Positions 51,253-60,034 of a stretch of DNA of 64,000 nucleotides are shown here, piece by piece; the first letter of the stretch is position 1, and every line of letters starts with the position of its first letter. The notes beneath the pieces are model-generated. The model searched no databases. It was not told where the DNA came from and worked only from the letters and a program-made list of their open reading frames with translations. The stretch lies in assembly GCA_934271265.1 (NCBI GenBank), contig CAKQRE010000005.1:1-64000 (forward strand), written 5' to 3'. The stretch comes from an uncultured Clostridia bacterium (lineage in GTDB: Bacteria; Bacillota; Clostridia; Christensenellales; Borkfalkiaceae). The translations under genes were made by a program, and so were the position numbers.

Positions 51253-52320
51253 ATGGCACTTTTCAGGTTGAATATCGTCTGGGACGACGACAGTAAGAAC
51301 ACACTCGTTTATAAATATCCTTTCAAGAATTACGGCAGAGAAGTCAACGATAAATCCACGCTTACCGTAAAGGAATCGCAGGTGGCGATCTTCGTTCATA
51401 AAGGTCAGATCGCCGATATTTTCGGACCCGGTCTTTACAGCATGAAGACGGATATTTTCCCGATCCTGACAAAACTCGCGTCGTGGAAATATGCCTTTGA
51501 AACGCCGATCACGCTCGACGTTTATTACATCAACACCAAGCAGTTTACCGATATCAAATGGGGTACGATGAACCCCATTATGATGCGCGATCCCGAATTC
51601 GGCGTTATCCGCGTGCGCGGCTACGGCGCGTTTGCTTTTAAAGTGGACGATCCCGCCGTTTTCCTGAAAGAACTTTTCGGAACGAACAGCACATTCAAAA
51701 CGGAAGATATTACCGGATTCCTGAAAACCATGCTTGTTTCCTCTCTGACGGACGCGCTCGGCGAAAGCAAAATCTCCGCGCTCGACCTTGCCGGAAACAC
51801 CATGGAATTCAACGAGATCGTAAAAGCGAAGATCCAGGAGAAATTCCGCGAGATCGGTCTTGCTCTCACGAATCTTTTCATCGAGAACATGTCCGTTCCG
51901 GCGGAAGTGGAAAAGGCGCTTGACGAACGTTCCAAGCTCGGTATTCTCGGCGACGCTACGGATACGATGATGAAAGTCGCCGCGGCGGAAGCGATGAAAG
52001 ACGCCGCGAAAAACCAGGGCATGGGCGGCACTTTTATGGGCGCGGGCGTCGGCATGGGCGCGGGCGCGGGCATGGGTGCCATAATCTCGCAGGCTTTTCA
52101 GAATAATAATCAGAACAATGCCCCCGCGCAGGCGCAGCCCTCGGCGGCTCCTAGGGCTGAGAAAATGGCGAAATGTTCCGCTTGCGGAAAAGAGATCCCG
52201 TTCGGTTCGAAATTCTGCCCCGAATGCGGCGCGAAACAGGACGTGAAACGTTTCTGCAAAGAATGCGGCGCGGAGATCGGCAATGCGAAATTCTGCCCCG
52301 AATGCGGCGCGAAACAGTAA
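51253..52320 (+). CDS. SPFH-domain protein with C-terminal zinc ribbons (YdjI-like)
   Basis: A 355-residue protein. Residues about 25-240 form an SPFH/band-7-like domain, beginning after W-D-D-D-S-K-N-T-L-V-Y-K-Y-P and including V-R-G-Y-G-A-F-A-F-K-V-D-D-P. A glycine/methionine-rich linker follows (A-G-V-G-M-G-A-G-A-G-M-G). The end holds two zinc ribbons, C-S-A-C-G ... C-P-E-C-G and C-K-E-C-G ... C-P-E-C-G. In Bacillus subtilis, YdjI works with YdjG/YdjH to place PspA at the membrane; a YdjG-like gene lies at 52870. AAGGAG precedes the start. Confidence 0.82.
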   Translation: MALFRLNIVWDDDSKNTLVYKYPFKNYGREVNDKSTLTVKESQVAIFVHKGQIADIFGPGLYSMKTDIFPILTKLASWKYAFETPITLDVYYINTKQFTDIKWGTMNPIMMRDPEFGVIRVRGYGAFAFKVDDPAVFLKELFGTNSTFKTEDITGFLKTMLVSSLTDALGESKISALDLAGNTMEFNEIVKAKIQEKFREIGLALTNLFIENMSVPAEVEKALDERSKLGILGDATDTMMKVAAAEAMKDAAKNQGMGGTFMGAGVGMGAGAGMGAIISQAFQNNNQNNAPAQAQPSAAPRAEKMAKCSACGKEIPFGSKFCPECGAKQDVKRFCKECGAEIGNAKFCPECGAKQ

Positions 52321-52343
52321 GCGGCAGCCCTGAAAAAACAAAG

Positions 52344-52361
52344 AATAAGCGGCTTATAGCC
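52344..52361 (+). repeat. short dispersed motif (degenerate)
   Basis: AATAAGCGGCTTATAGCC, 24 bases after the SPFH stop. Confidence 0.4.
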
Positions 52362-52437
52362 ACATATTCCGATAAAAACAGTAAAGAATAAATACGGGCG
52401 GAGCAAATGATCTCCGCCCGCCTAAGGAGATAAGATC

Positions 52438-52638
52438 ATGGAAAAGAAAATCACGGAAAACACCATTATCACCGAAGCTCTCGAAATCAATCCGAACGCT
52501 GCGGAGATCCTGATGAAATACGGTATGCACTGCCTCGGTTGCGCGATCGCGCACGGCGAAACGGTCGGAGAGGCGGCGTCCGTTCACGGCGCCGATCTCG
52601 AGAAGATGCTCGAAGAACTGAACGCGGTTCAGGCGTAA
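52438..52638 (+). CDS. DUF1858-domain protein
   Basis: A 66-residue helical protein. N-P-N-A-A-E-I-L-M-K-Y-G-M-H-C-L-G-C-A-I-A-H-G-E-T-V-G-E-A-A carries the C-x-x-C that defines the DUF1858 group (hybrid-cluster-protein-associated disulfide domain), suggesting a redox or metal role. AAGGAG lies 8 bases before the ATG. It sits between the SPFH and YdjG-like genes. Confidence 0.88.
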   Translation: MEKKITENTIITEALEINPNAAEILMKYGMHCLGCAIAHGETVGEAASVHGADLEKMLEELNAVQA

Positions 52639-52695
52639 GCGCAGGGAGAAAGGAGCTTCTTTCCGGAGCTGTTTCTCCCGAAAACTCACATTTCC

Positions 52696-52724
52696 CGTAA
52701 AGTCCGGCTTTACGTTATTTTATG
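52696..52724 (+). terminator. intrinsic terminator
   Basis: CGTAAAG, loop TCCGG, CTTTACG, then TTATTTT. It follows the DUF1858 gene. Confidence 0.65.
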
Positions 52725-52869
52725 ATTTTACGTAAGTGTTCGCCGTTGCGTTTTCGCCGCGGCGAAGTTTTTCGTTCAGCCCCGCGTGATCGCGACCGGA
52801 TATTCTTCCGGACGGTTTCCGAGGTCGCGGAGCGAAGAACAGACAAGAGAAAACGAACAGGAGAAAACT

Positions 52870-53967
52870 ATGAGCGAGGAAATCGATTTTTCCAGAAAGA
52901 GACAGGAAGTCGGCACGCAGTTCATCAAGTGCGATGCCTGCGGCGGTAACATGAGTTTCGATCCCGTTACGCAAAAGTTGAAGTGTGAACATTGCGGCAA
53001 TACGACCGACATCAAAAAAGATTTCGACGTAAAGGAAAACGATATCGAAAAAGGCTTCGAAAACGCCGAAAAATGGGATCCGAAGGAGCAGGTCACCTAT
53101 CGGTGCGAAAACTGCGGCGCCGTCGTCGTTGTGGGGGCGGACGAGGAAGCTACGATGTGCCCTTTCTGCGGAACGTCGCACGTGATCCGGGCGGAAGATC
53201 TGGCGGGAATTAAACCGCAGGTCGTTATCCCGTTCCAGTTCGGGGCGGACAAAGCGGGAGAATATTCCCGCAAGTGGGCGAAAGGAAGACTTTTTGCCCC
53301 GCGAAAATTCAAGAAAAGCCTTGTTTCGGAAAATTTCCGCGGCGTGTACGAACCCTGCTTCACGTTTGACAGCAATACGGTTTCCCGCTACGAAGGAAGA
53401 GTCGGAGACCGGCACACCCGCACGGTAGGAAGCGGAAAAGACCGCAGGACGGAAACGTATTACGTTTATCGGAACGTGAGCGGACAGTTCGAATATTTCT
53501 TCGACGACGTGATGGTCGCGACGAACGAGAATTTCGGTCAATCGATGATGGATAAACTTTCGCCCTTTCAAACGAAGGCGGCGTGCGTGTTCGAAAGCAA
53601 ATATCTCTCCGGTTATTATGCCGACCGCTATCGCAAGGATCTAAAGGAAAGCTGGGGAGACGCAAAGGGGATTATCGACCGTAACCTCCGCAACATGATC
53701 AAATCGACTTTGCATTGCGACGTGGTGCAATACCTCAACGTATACACGCAGCATAGCGGCGTTACGTACAAATACGTTCTTCTGCCCATATACATGCACC
53801 AGTATCGTTTCCGTAAGAAAAATTATCCCGTCTACATCAACGGCAGCACGGGAAAGGTGAAGGGGAAGACTCCCGTTTCGCCGCTGCGCGTTGCGATCGC
53901 GTCCGTGCTCGGCGCGGCGATCGCCGTCGCATTGTACATCCTGATCTTCGGGATTCTCGGCAAGTAA
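52870..53967 (+). CDS. YdjG-like zinc-ribbon membrane protein
   Basis: A 365-residue protein. Two zinc ribbons lie at the N-terminus: C-D-A-C-G ... C-E-H-C-G and C-E-N-C-G ... C-P-F-C-G. A beta-rich middle follows, with Y-E-P-C-F-T-F-D and P-I-Y-M-H-Q-Y-R. One membrane helix closes the protein (A-I-A-V-A-L-Y-I-L-I-F-G-I-L-G). This layout matches YdjG of Bacillus subtilis, a membrane partner of YdjI and PspA. ATG 52870 has AGGAG 6 bases ahead; the open frame upstream is unsupported. Confidence 0.8.
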   Translation: MSEEIDFSRKRQEVGTQFIKCDACGGNMSFDPVTQKLKCEHCGNTTDIKKDFDVKENDIEKGFENAEKWDPKEQVTYRCENCGAVVVVGADEEATMCPFCGTSHVIRAEDLAGIKPQVVIPFQFGADKAGEYSRKWAKGRLFAPRKFKKSLVSENFRGVYEPCFTFDSNTVSRYEGRVGDRHTRTVGSGKDRRTETYYVYRNVSGQFEYFFDDVMVATNENFGQSMMDKLSPFQTKAACVFESKYLSGYYADRYRKDLKESWGDAKGIIDRNLRNMIKSTLHCDVVQYLNVYTQHSGVTYKYVLLPIYMHQYRFRKKNYPVYINGSTGKVKGKTPVSPLRVAIASVLGAAIAVALYILIFGILGK

Positions 53968-54052
53968 GGCACTTTTCGACCCGGGGAAAACGGAAAAATG
54001 CCGCGTTTTACCGAAATTTCATGCTTTCGGCAGAAAAAAACGGTCGAACGGG

Positions 54053-54081
54053 TTGACATTATTCCGATTTCATTGTAAAAT
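54053..54081 (+). promoter_or_regulatory. promoter of the cyclophilin-like lipoprotein gene
   Basis: TTGACA (54053-54058), 17-base spacer, TAAAAT (54076-54081). Confidence 0.75.
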
Positions 54082-54123
54082 AATAAGGTATAGAATACGG
54101 AGCGTATGGCTCGGAGGGTTTTC

Positions 54124-55077
54124 ATGAAAAAATTAGCGAAAGGAATTTTGGCGTTTTCCTGCATGGCTGCGATGGTCTTTGCGTCTTCCTGCGGAGATAC
54201 CGTGAAGAACGGCAGTAAGATCGACGCCGGCAAAATAACGCTGAATTATATCGATAAAGACGGCGAAGAAAAGACGAGAGCGATCAATTTCGAACTTTAC
54301 GTCAACTATGCGCCCGCAACGACGGAGCATTTCGAATACCTTGCAGGCAAGGGATATTACGACGGCACGGTGATGTCGAACGTATCTTCTTATGCGGAAT
54401 TCGGCGCGTTTACCCAAAAGGACGGTCTTCTTTCTTCCAAATACGAAAAGGATGCGGAAAAGGGGTATTATTCCTTTATCACGAAGGAGTATTCTTTGAA
54501 TAAATACCTCGGGAGCGACAAGACGGTCGCGAGATATGCGGAAGATCTGTCGATTAACGGCGAGTTTGCCGAAAACGGATTCGGCGGTAATAAACTCGGT
54601 CTCACGGGCGGTTCCATTGTTTTAAAAAGAGATATCGATACCGACAGCCCGAGCAGTGCGTACAATACGGGCAAGGCGACGATGGCGATCACTTTCGGTT
54701 CTTCGGCTTATTTCGCCTCTGCCGAGCGTTTCGCGGTGATCGGTAAGATCCTGTCCGACGATTCGTCCAAGTTTTCAGACAAAAAGTCCAGTCTGGAGTT
54801 TTTACAGGCTCTGATGGCTGAACTCGACGCCGATTCCGACGGTAACAGCTACTGGTATTACGGCAAAGCCGATTCCGAACACGTCGGAAATTACGACAGA
54901 TATCTGATGAAGGATAAAGACGGAGCCTATTATATAAAAGACGCTTCCGGTCATTATACCGTCGAATTGGACGAGACGGAAGACAAGGATTTTCTGAAAG
55001 AACTGAGCGAACAGGCTGCTTATCTCAACAACCTGCCTTATCACACAGTGACGATCGTTTCCGTAAAGATCGGTTGA
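54124..55077 (+). CDS. cyclophilin-like peptidyl-prolyl isomerase lipoprotein
   Basis: A 317-residue protein with a lipoprotein signal (M-K-K-L-A-K-G, hydrophobic core, lipobox A-S-S-C near residue 23). The mature part has F-E-L-Y-V-N-Y-A-P-A-T-T-E-H-F-E-Y-L-A-G-K-G-Y-Y-D-G-T, close to the cyclophilin opening. The usual catalytic F-H-R is not visible (V-M-S-N-V instead), so activity is doubtful. The domain is followed by about 150 residues without a recognised family. Likely an extracytoplasmic foldase or a degenerate relative. Confidence 0.7.
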   Translation: MKKLAKGILAFSCMAAMVFASSCGDTVKNGSKIDAGKITLNYIDKDGEEKTRAINFELYVNYAPATTEHFEYLAGKGYYDGTVMSNVSSYAEFGAFTQKDGLLSSKYEKDAEKGYYSFITKEYSLNKYLGSDKTVARYAEDLSINGEFAENGFGGNKLGLTGGSIVLKRDIDTDSPSSAYNTGKATMAITFGSSAYFASAERFAVIGKILSDDSSKFSDKKSSLEFLQALMAELDADSDGNSYWYYGKADSEHVGNYDRYLMKDKDGAYYIKDASGHYTVELDETEDKDFLKELSEQAAYLNNLPYHTVTIVSVKIG

Positions 55078-55332
55078 TAAGTCGTTCGGGAAACCGTCTG
55101 TCGGGTCGCGGGGTGCGGCTTCGCCGGAACCGTGCGGCAAAGAGATGACGAACGAAATGAGAAAGCGGCGTATCCGAGGAAGGTGCGTCGCTTTTTTGAA
55201 CCCGTTTTGCGGGAAGTGTGGTTTTTTACCGTAGGATTCGCGGTGCTTTTCGGGATGTTTTCCCCTTTTGCCGCATGGCGGATCCCGCGGTTTACGGAAT
55301 CGGGAGGGATAAATATGAAAGGAGGGATGAAT

Positions 55333-56835
55333 ATGAAAAAGGAAAGGATCTATCTTGCGATCGATCTGAAATCGTTTTTCGCGTCGGCGGAATGTGCCGC
55401 GCGGGGGCTCGATCCTCTGAATACGAACCTTGTCGTTGCCGACGTTTCCCGCACGGAAAAAACGATCTGTCTTGCCGTTTCTCCCTCTTTAAAAGCATAC
55501 GGTATTCCCGGGCGGGCAAGGCTTTTCGAAGTCGTTTCCCGTATGAAAGAGGTGAATGCCGACCGCCAGCGGAAAAGGAAAGGACAAAAGCCGGAAGGGG
55601 GATCGTATCTGGCGAGCGAGCTTGCGGCGGATCCTGCGCTGAAGGCCGAGTATATCGTCGCTCCCCCGAGAATGTCTCTCTATCTCTCGCTGAGCACGAA
55701 AATTTACAATATCTATAAAAAATTCGTTTCCGCCGACGATATCGTCGTGTATTCGGTAGACGAAGTGTTTGTGGACGCGACCGATTATCTGAAACTGTAT
55801 CGGCTTACCGCGCACGATCTCGCAATGAAAATGATCCTTGCCGTTCTCGAAGAGACGGGGATCACGGCGACTGCCGGGATCGGAACGAATTTGTATCTCT
55901 GCAAGATCGCTCTCGACATCGGAGCGAAACACGTCGCGCCCGATCGGAACGGCGTCAGGATCTCCTTCCTCGACGAAACGCTGTATCGGCAAAAACTTTG
56001 GGAGCATGAGCCGATCACCGACTTCTGGCGGGTCGGGAAGGGATACGCCGAGCGTCTTGCCGCGCAGGGGCTTAAGACGATGGGAGATATCGCGAGGTGT
56101 TCTCTCGGGCGGAAGGGGGAGTATTACAGCGAAGATCTCCTGTATAAGATCTTCGGCGTGAACGCAGAGCTTCTGATCGATCACGCCTGGGGGTACGAAC
56201 CGTGTACTATTTCCGATATCAAAGCCTATAAGCCGATTAACACGAGTATTTCCTCCGGTCAAGTCCTGCAGGAACCGTATCCTTTCGATCTTGCGAGACT
56301 GATCGTGAAGGAGATGACGGATTCTCTCGCGCTCGATCTCGTGTGCAAAAAACTCGTATCCGATCAGCTTGTTCTCGTGATCGGTTACGATGCGGAAAAC
56401 GTAAAAAACGGAAATTCCTTCGCGGGGGAGATCAAAAACGACCGCTACGGGCGGAAGATCCCGAAAGAAGCGAGGGGAACGGAAAATATCGGGTTTTTCA
56501 CTTCGTCCGGAAAAGTTTTCGTCGAGGCGGCGAAAAAACTGTTCGATCGCATTGCCGATCCGTCGCTGACCGTGCGGCGCATCAACGTCTGCGCGACGCA
56601 TTTATATCGGGAGGGGAACGAGCCGCAGTCTCACGGCGGGCAGATCTCTCTGTTTGAGGACGTCCGGGGAGACGAAGAAAAAAAAGAGGAGCTCGAAAGA
56701 GAGAAAAAACGACAGGAAGCCGTGCTTGCCATCCGGGAAAAATACGGCAAAAACGCATTGCTGAAAGGAATGAATTTCGAAAAAGGCGCGACGGGCAGAA
56801 CGCGCAACAAACAGATCGGAGGGCATAAAGAATGA
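55333..56835 (+). CDS. Y-family DNA polymerase (UvrX/UmuC-like)
   Basis: A 500-residue translesion polymerase. The catalytic acids are in A-I-D-L-K-S-F-F-A-S-A-E-C near the start and S-V-D-E-V-F-V-D about 140 residues on. A thumb with helix-hairpin-helix and a little-finger domain follow. A positively charged insertion (Q-R-K-R-K-G-Q-K) after residue 75 is typical of the UvrX/UmuC branch rather than DinB proper. ATG 55333 is preceded by GGAGGG. It overlaps the YolD-like gene by 4 bases; the pair matches yolD-uvrX of Bacillus. Confidence 0.88.
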   Translation: MKKERIYLAIDLKSFFASAECAARGLDPLNTNLVVADVSRTEKTICLAVSPSLKAYGIPGRARLFEVVSRMKEVNADRQRKRKGQKPEGGSYLASELAADPALKAEYIVAPPRMSLYLSLSTKIYNIYKKFVSADDIVVYSVDEVFVDATDYLKLYRLTAHDLAMKMILAVLEETGITATAGIGTNLYLCKIALDIGAKHVAPDRNGVRISFLDETLYRQKLWEHEPITDFWRVGKGYAERLAAQGLKTMGDIARCSLGRKGEYYSEDLLYKIFGVNAELLIDHAWGYEPCTISDIKAYKPINTSISSGQVLQEPYPFDLARLIVKEMTDSLALDLVCKKLVSDQLVLVIGYDAENVKNGNSFAGEIKNDRYGRKIPKEARGTENIGFFTSSGKVFVEAAKKLFDRIADPSLTVRRINVCATHLYREGNEPQSHGGQISLFEDVRGDEEKKEELEREKKRQEAVLAIREKYGKNALLKGMNFEKGATGRTRNKQIGGHKE

Positions 56836-57233
56836 GCCGATACGACGATATCATCGGGTTGAGCCGTCCCCTCTCCCGGAGACCGAAAATGACGAATATC
56901 GAGCGTGCCGCACAGTTTTCTCCCTTTTCGGCGCTGACGAGTTTAGACGACGAACTGCGCGAGACCGACCGTATGACGGAGACTTTCGTCGAGTATACGG
57001 ACGATTCCGGACGGGAGTTGGATCTTATCCTTGTCCGCCTCAGAGAAGACGCTTCCGCAAGGAACGGCGTCACCGTCACGTATTTCGTGCCGGATCGCAG
57101 GAAGGAAGGGGGCGCGTATAAAAAGTTTACGGGGAACGTCAGGCGTGTGGACGACGCCCGCGCGCTCATTCTGTTTGAAGGCGGAACGGAGATCCCCGTA
57201 GGTTCCGTCGCCGCGATCGAATTATCCCGATGA
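56832..57233 (+). CDS. YolD-like protein
   Basis: A 133-residue protein translationally coupled to the polymerase (ATGA). It starts Y-D-D-I-I-G-L-S-R-P and has R-A-A-Q-F-S-P-F-S-A-L, followed by a beta-rich second half, as in the YolD family. YolD-like proteins accompany Y-family polymerases and may control them as UmuD does in other bacteria. Confidence 0.82.
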   Translation: MSRYDDIIGLSRPLSRRPKMTNIERAAQFSPFSALTSLDDELRETDRMTETFVEYTDDSGRELDLILVRLREDASARNGVTVTYFVPDRRKEGGAYKKFTGNVRRVDDARALILFEGGTEIPVGSVAAIELSR

Positions 57234-57349
57234 CGGCAGACCGACCGCTGTCCGATCTGCGGATCGGGAACGCGGGAGAGCCTTTCTCTTTCCGGAACGT
57301 GGTAAAACGGGAAAATTTTTGAGAAAAAGGAAAATGACCGACAAAAAAA

Positions 57350-57378
57350 TTGACTTAGCGGAAATATTTTACTATAAT
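57350..57378 (+). promoter_or_regulatory. gap promoter
   Basis: TTGACT (57350-57355), 17-base spacer, TATAAT (57373-57378). Confidence 0.85.
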
Positions 57379-57433
57379 AGATTAGGATTAAAAATCCGTA
57401 AAAACGTAAATAATTTATCCGGAGGATATAAAA

Positions 57434-58492
57434 ATGGCAAACGTTAAAGTAGCGATCAACGGTTTCGGAAGAATCGGCCGTCTCGCTTTCAGACAGATGT
57501 TCGGTGCCGACGGTTACGATGTCGTTGCGATCAACGATCTTACCAGCCCCAAGATGCTTGCGCACCTTTTGAAGTACGATACGGCTCAGGGCAGCTACGT
57601 CGCGCAGGGTCACACCGTTTCCTACAAGGATTCCGTTCTCGGCGAAGACGGCAAGACCGTTGTCGTTCCCGGTTCCATCACGGTTGACGGCAAGGAGATC
57701 ACCATCTATGCATGCCCGAAGGCTGCGGATCTTCCCTGGGGCGAACTCGGTGTAGACGTTGTTCTCGAATGCACCGGTTTCTATACTTCCAAAGAAAAAT
57801 CGATGGCTCACATTCAGGCAGGCGCAAAGAAAGTCGTTATTTCCGCTCCCGCGGGCAACGATCTCAAGACGATCGTTTTCAACGTGAACAACGAAACGCT
57901 TACGAAGGACGATCAGATCATTTCCGCCGCTTCCTGCACGACGAACTGCCTTGCTCCTATGGCGAAAGCTCTTAACGACGCTTATCCCATCCAGAGCGGT
58001 ATCATGACCACCGTTCACGCTTACACGGGCGACCAGATGATCCTGGACGGACCTCACAGAAAGGGCGACCTCAGAAGAGCGAGAGCGGGCGCGATGAATA
58101 TCGTTCCCAACTCCACGGGCGCCGCGAAAGCGATCGGTCTCGTTATCCCCGAACTCAACGGCAAACTGATCGGTTCCGCTCAGAGAGTTCCCACCTGCAC
58201 GGGTTCCACCACGATCCTCGTTGCGGTTGTCAAAGGAAAAGACATCACGAAAGATTCCATCAATGCCGTTATGAAGGCTGCTTCGACCGAATCCTTCGGT
58301 TACAACACCGATGAAATCGTTTCGTCCGACGTTATCGGTATGAGATACGGTTCTCTGTTTGACGCTACGCAGACCATGGTCGCGAAGATCGACGACGATA
58401 CCTATCAGGTTCAGGTCGTTTCGTGGTACGATAACGAAAACTCCTATACCTCGCAGATGGTCAGAACGATCAAGTATTTCGCAGGTATTTAA
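57434..58492 (+). CDS. gap: glyceraldehyde-3-phosphate dehydrogenase
   Basis: A 352-residue glycolytic enzyme. The NAD-binding start is V-A-I-N-G-F-G-R-I-G-R, and the catalytic cysteine is in S-A-A-S-C-T-T-N-C-L-A-P with its histidine in T-V-H-A-Y-T-G-D-Q. The C-terminal W-Y-D-N-E is intact. Codon use looks more biased than in neighbours, fitting high expression, as does the strong promoter. GGAGG precedes the ATG. Confidence 0.96.
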   Translation: MANVKVAINGFGRIGRLAFRQMFGADGYDVVAINDLTSPKMLAHLLKYDTAQGSYVAQGHTVSYKDSVLGEDGKTVVVPGSITVDGKEITIYACPKAADLPWGELGVDVVLECTGFYTSKEKSMAHIQAGAKKVVISAPAGNDLKTIVFNVNNETLTKDDQIISAASCTTNCLAPMAKALNDAYPIQSGIMTTVHAYTGDQMILDGPHRKGDLRRARAGAMNIVPNSTGAAKAIGLVIPELNGKLIGSAQRVPTCTGSTTILVAVVKGKDITKDSINAVMKAASTESFGYNTDEIVSSDVIGMRYGSLFDATQTMVAKIDDDTYQVQVVSWYDNENSYTSQMVRTIKYFAGI

Positions 58493-58516
58493 GTCTGAAA
58501 ACAAAAAATACGTTGT

Positions 58517-58547
58517 ACGCATCCGCCGGAAGGCGGGTGCGTTTTTG
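58517..58547 (+). terminator. gap terminator
   Basis: ACGCATCCGCC, loop GGAA, GGCGGGTGCGT, then TTTTG. Confidence 0.88.
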
Positions 58548-58668
58548 TATGCGGGCATATTAAAGTTTTGCACCGTTAAAACTTAACGAGATTTGACGGG
58601 ATAAACGGCGTCGGAAAAAAGAGAAGCGCAAATATTATCCGGAAAAGAATGTTATGATCGGATAACCC

Positions 58669-58697
58669 TTGACAAATTTGAATAAAGGGGTTATAAT
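58669..58697 (+). promoter_or_regulatory. promoter of the PHP-domain gene
   Basis: TTGACA (58669-58674), 17-base spacer, TATAAT (58692-58697), perfect consensus, about 125 bases upstream of the gene; the MITE end lies in the 5' leader. Confidence 0.85.
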
Positions 58698-58751
58698 GCG
58701 CTTATGCCGGACAAGCGAGAAGGAATCTTACAACGATACGGGAAGAAACGA

Positions 58752-58800
58752 GCGAAAAAGAAGCCTTTAAGGTAATTAGTGACGACGAATGCTAAACCTA
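58752..58800 (+). repeat. solo right end of the MITE
   Basis: About 48 bp match the right end of MITE copy 2: AAGAAGCCTTTAAGGTAATT then AGTGACGACGAATGCTAAACC, followed by TA. The rest of the element is missing. It lies just upstream of the PHP-domain gene. Confidence 0.75.
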
Positions 58801-58823
58801 TGGGTTTTTAAAGGAATAACGCG

Positions 58824-59660
58824 ATGCTGAAAGATTTTGACAAAATAAAGAAAGAAGATATCGAAGACGTTGTTTTGGATTATAATCTGCACACTCACAA
58901 TTTTTTATGCGGTCATGCCGTCGGAACGGTCGAGGATTATGTGCGCGAAGCCGTAAATAACGGGGTGAAAATCCTTGGCATATCCGATCATATCGATACA
59001 AAGAATTCAAATAATTACGGCTGGATAAATAAGGATAGTATCGATAAGGACTATATCTCTCAGTTTGCCGCCCCGATAAAGGAATTCGGGGACAGGATAA
59101 CCGTCTATAAAGCGGGGGAAGCGGAATATTACGACGATAACGAAGCCTCGTATCAATTTTTCAAAAGCAAACTCGATTACCTGGTCTTAGGGCAACATTG
59201 TTTCGAAACGAAGAACGTCCGTAAACACGTTACGGAATTGGGTAGCGAGGAAAAGTATGCGACCGAGTTGCTCGAGCAGGAAAACCGCGGCATCGAAACG
59301 GGGTTTTTTACCGTTCTCGCTCATCCGGACATGGTTTTCGGCTGGTATGGCGGAGACGTCGAGGCGCTGAAAAAGAAATTTGAAAAAGTTATCCTCAACG
59401 CGGCGTCCGAGGGAATGTTGATCGAGTTTAACGCAAACGGGATCCGTTGTAACGGTTTCGGTTATCCTACCGATTATCTGTGCGATATCTGCAAGCATTA
59501 TGATATTCCCGTTATCGTTTCGTCCGATTGTCATCAGCCGAAGGTTATTTGCGACGAATACGTAAAAAAACTGATCGTTTATTTACGCCGCAATCATATA
59601 AGAATACTTACGGCGGAAGAGATAAAAAACAAAATCGAAGGCAACAAGCGACCGTATTAA
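58824..59660 (+). CDS. PHP-domain phosphatase (HisK-like histidinol-phosphatase family)
   Basis: A 278-residue metallophosphoesterase. The metal-binding motifs are N-L-H-T-H-N, S-D-H-I-D, G-Q-H-C-F-E, L-A-H-P-D and S-S-D-C-H-Q-P, complete for the PHP family. Histidinol-phosphate phosphatase is the commonest function of this architecture, but no histidine genes are near, so another phosphate ester is possible. AAAGGAA precedes ATG 58824. The leader contains a MITE end, and the gene looks more AT-rich than its neighbours, hinting at transfer. Confidence 0.8.
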   Translation: MLKDFDKIKKEDIEDVVLDYNLHTHNFLCGHAVGTVEDYVREAVNNGVKILGISDHIDTKNSNNYGWINKDSIDKDYISQFAAPIKEFGDRITVYKAGEAEYYDDNEASYQFFKSKLDYLVLGQHCFETKNVRKHVTELGSEEKYATELLEQENRGIETGFFTVLAHPDMVFGWYGGDVEALKKKFEKVILNAASEGMLIEFNANGIRCNGFGYPTDYLCDICKHYDIPVIVSSDCHQPKVICDEYVKKLIVYLRRNHIRILTAEEIKNKIEGNKRPY

Positions 59661-59715
59661 AAAGAAAACAACGAGCTAAGCCCGATAAAAACAAGTGCAA
59701 ACAGTTCGCAACGAT

Positions 59716-59780
59716 CCTCGCACAATGCGGAATCCCGGTTCGATCTCGGGATCCCGCAATGTGCGAGGGTTTATTTTTTT
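59716..59780 (+). terminator. long hairpin terminator with T-arm-like tip
   Basis: CCTCGCACAATGCGG pairs with CCGCAATGTGCGAGG, and the inner ATCCCGG TTCGATC TCGGGAT has exactly the form of a tRNA T arm. GTTTATTTTTTT follows. No acceptor, D or anticodon arm is present. Confidence 0.7.
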
Positions 59781-59787
59781 GCGCGAT

Positions 59788-59803
59788 GATCGACTTATAG
59801 CGC
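59788..59803 (+). repeat. short dispersed motif
   Basis: GATCGACTTATAGCGC, just after the hairpin terminator. Confidence 0.5.
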
Positions 59804-60034
59804 GGTTTATAAATTAAAATCGTCTTCGTGTCGTCTGCCGCGTCGATCGTCCGTTTTTCGGGGTGATTGTAAAAATCGGCATAACGGAGAAAGTCTTTTC
59901 GTATAGTAGTATAGCGGATAAATTGCGCCGCTTACGTGCCGGGCGGATCCGGACGCATGATCATCGGGAGAGATCTCGTCTCGGCGAGGTTCTTATCTCT
60001 CGGCTGCAAGGGAAAGTATTTTCGGAGGAAACGG

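Larger units (their letters stand above)
59661..60034. other. 374-bp intergenic region
   Basis: Contains a long terminator-like hairpin (59716-59780), one copy of the short motif (59788-59803) and about 230 bp with no recognised element before the ATPase ribosome binding site. Confidence 0.5.

Noticed and set aside
56582..58573. 663-residue minus-strand open frame opposite gap and its neighbour
   Set aside because: It runs opposite gap, whose codon bias leaves the antisense frame open; the product has no known domain.
59716..59780. tRNA gene
   Set aside because: Only a T-arm-like tip is present; no acceptor, D or anticodon arm could be drawn.
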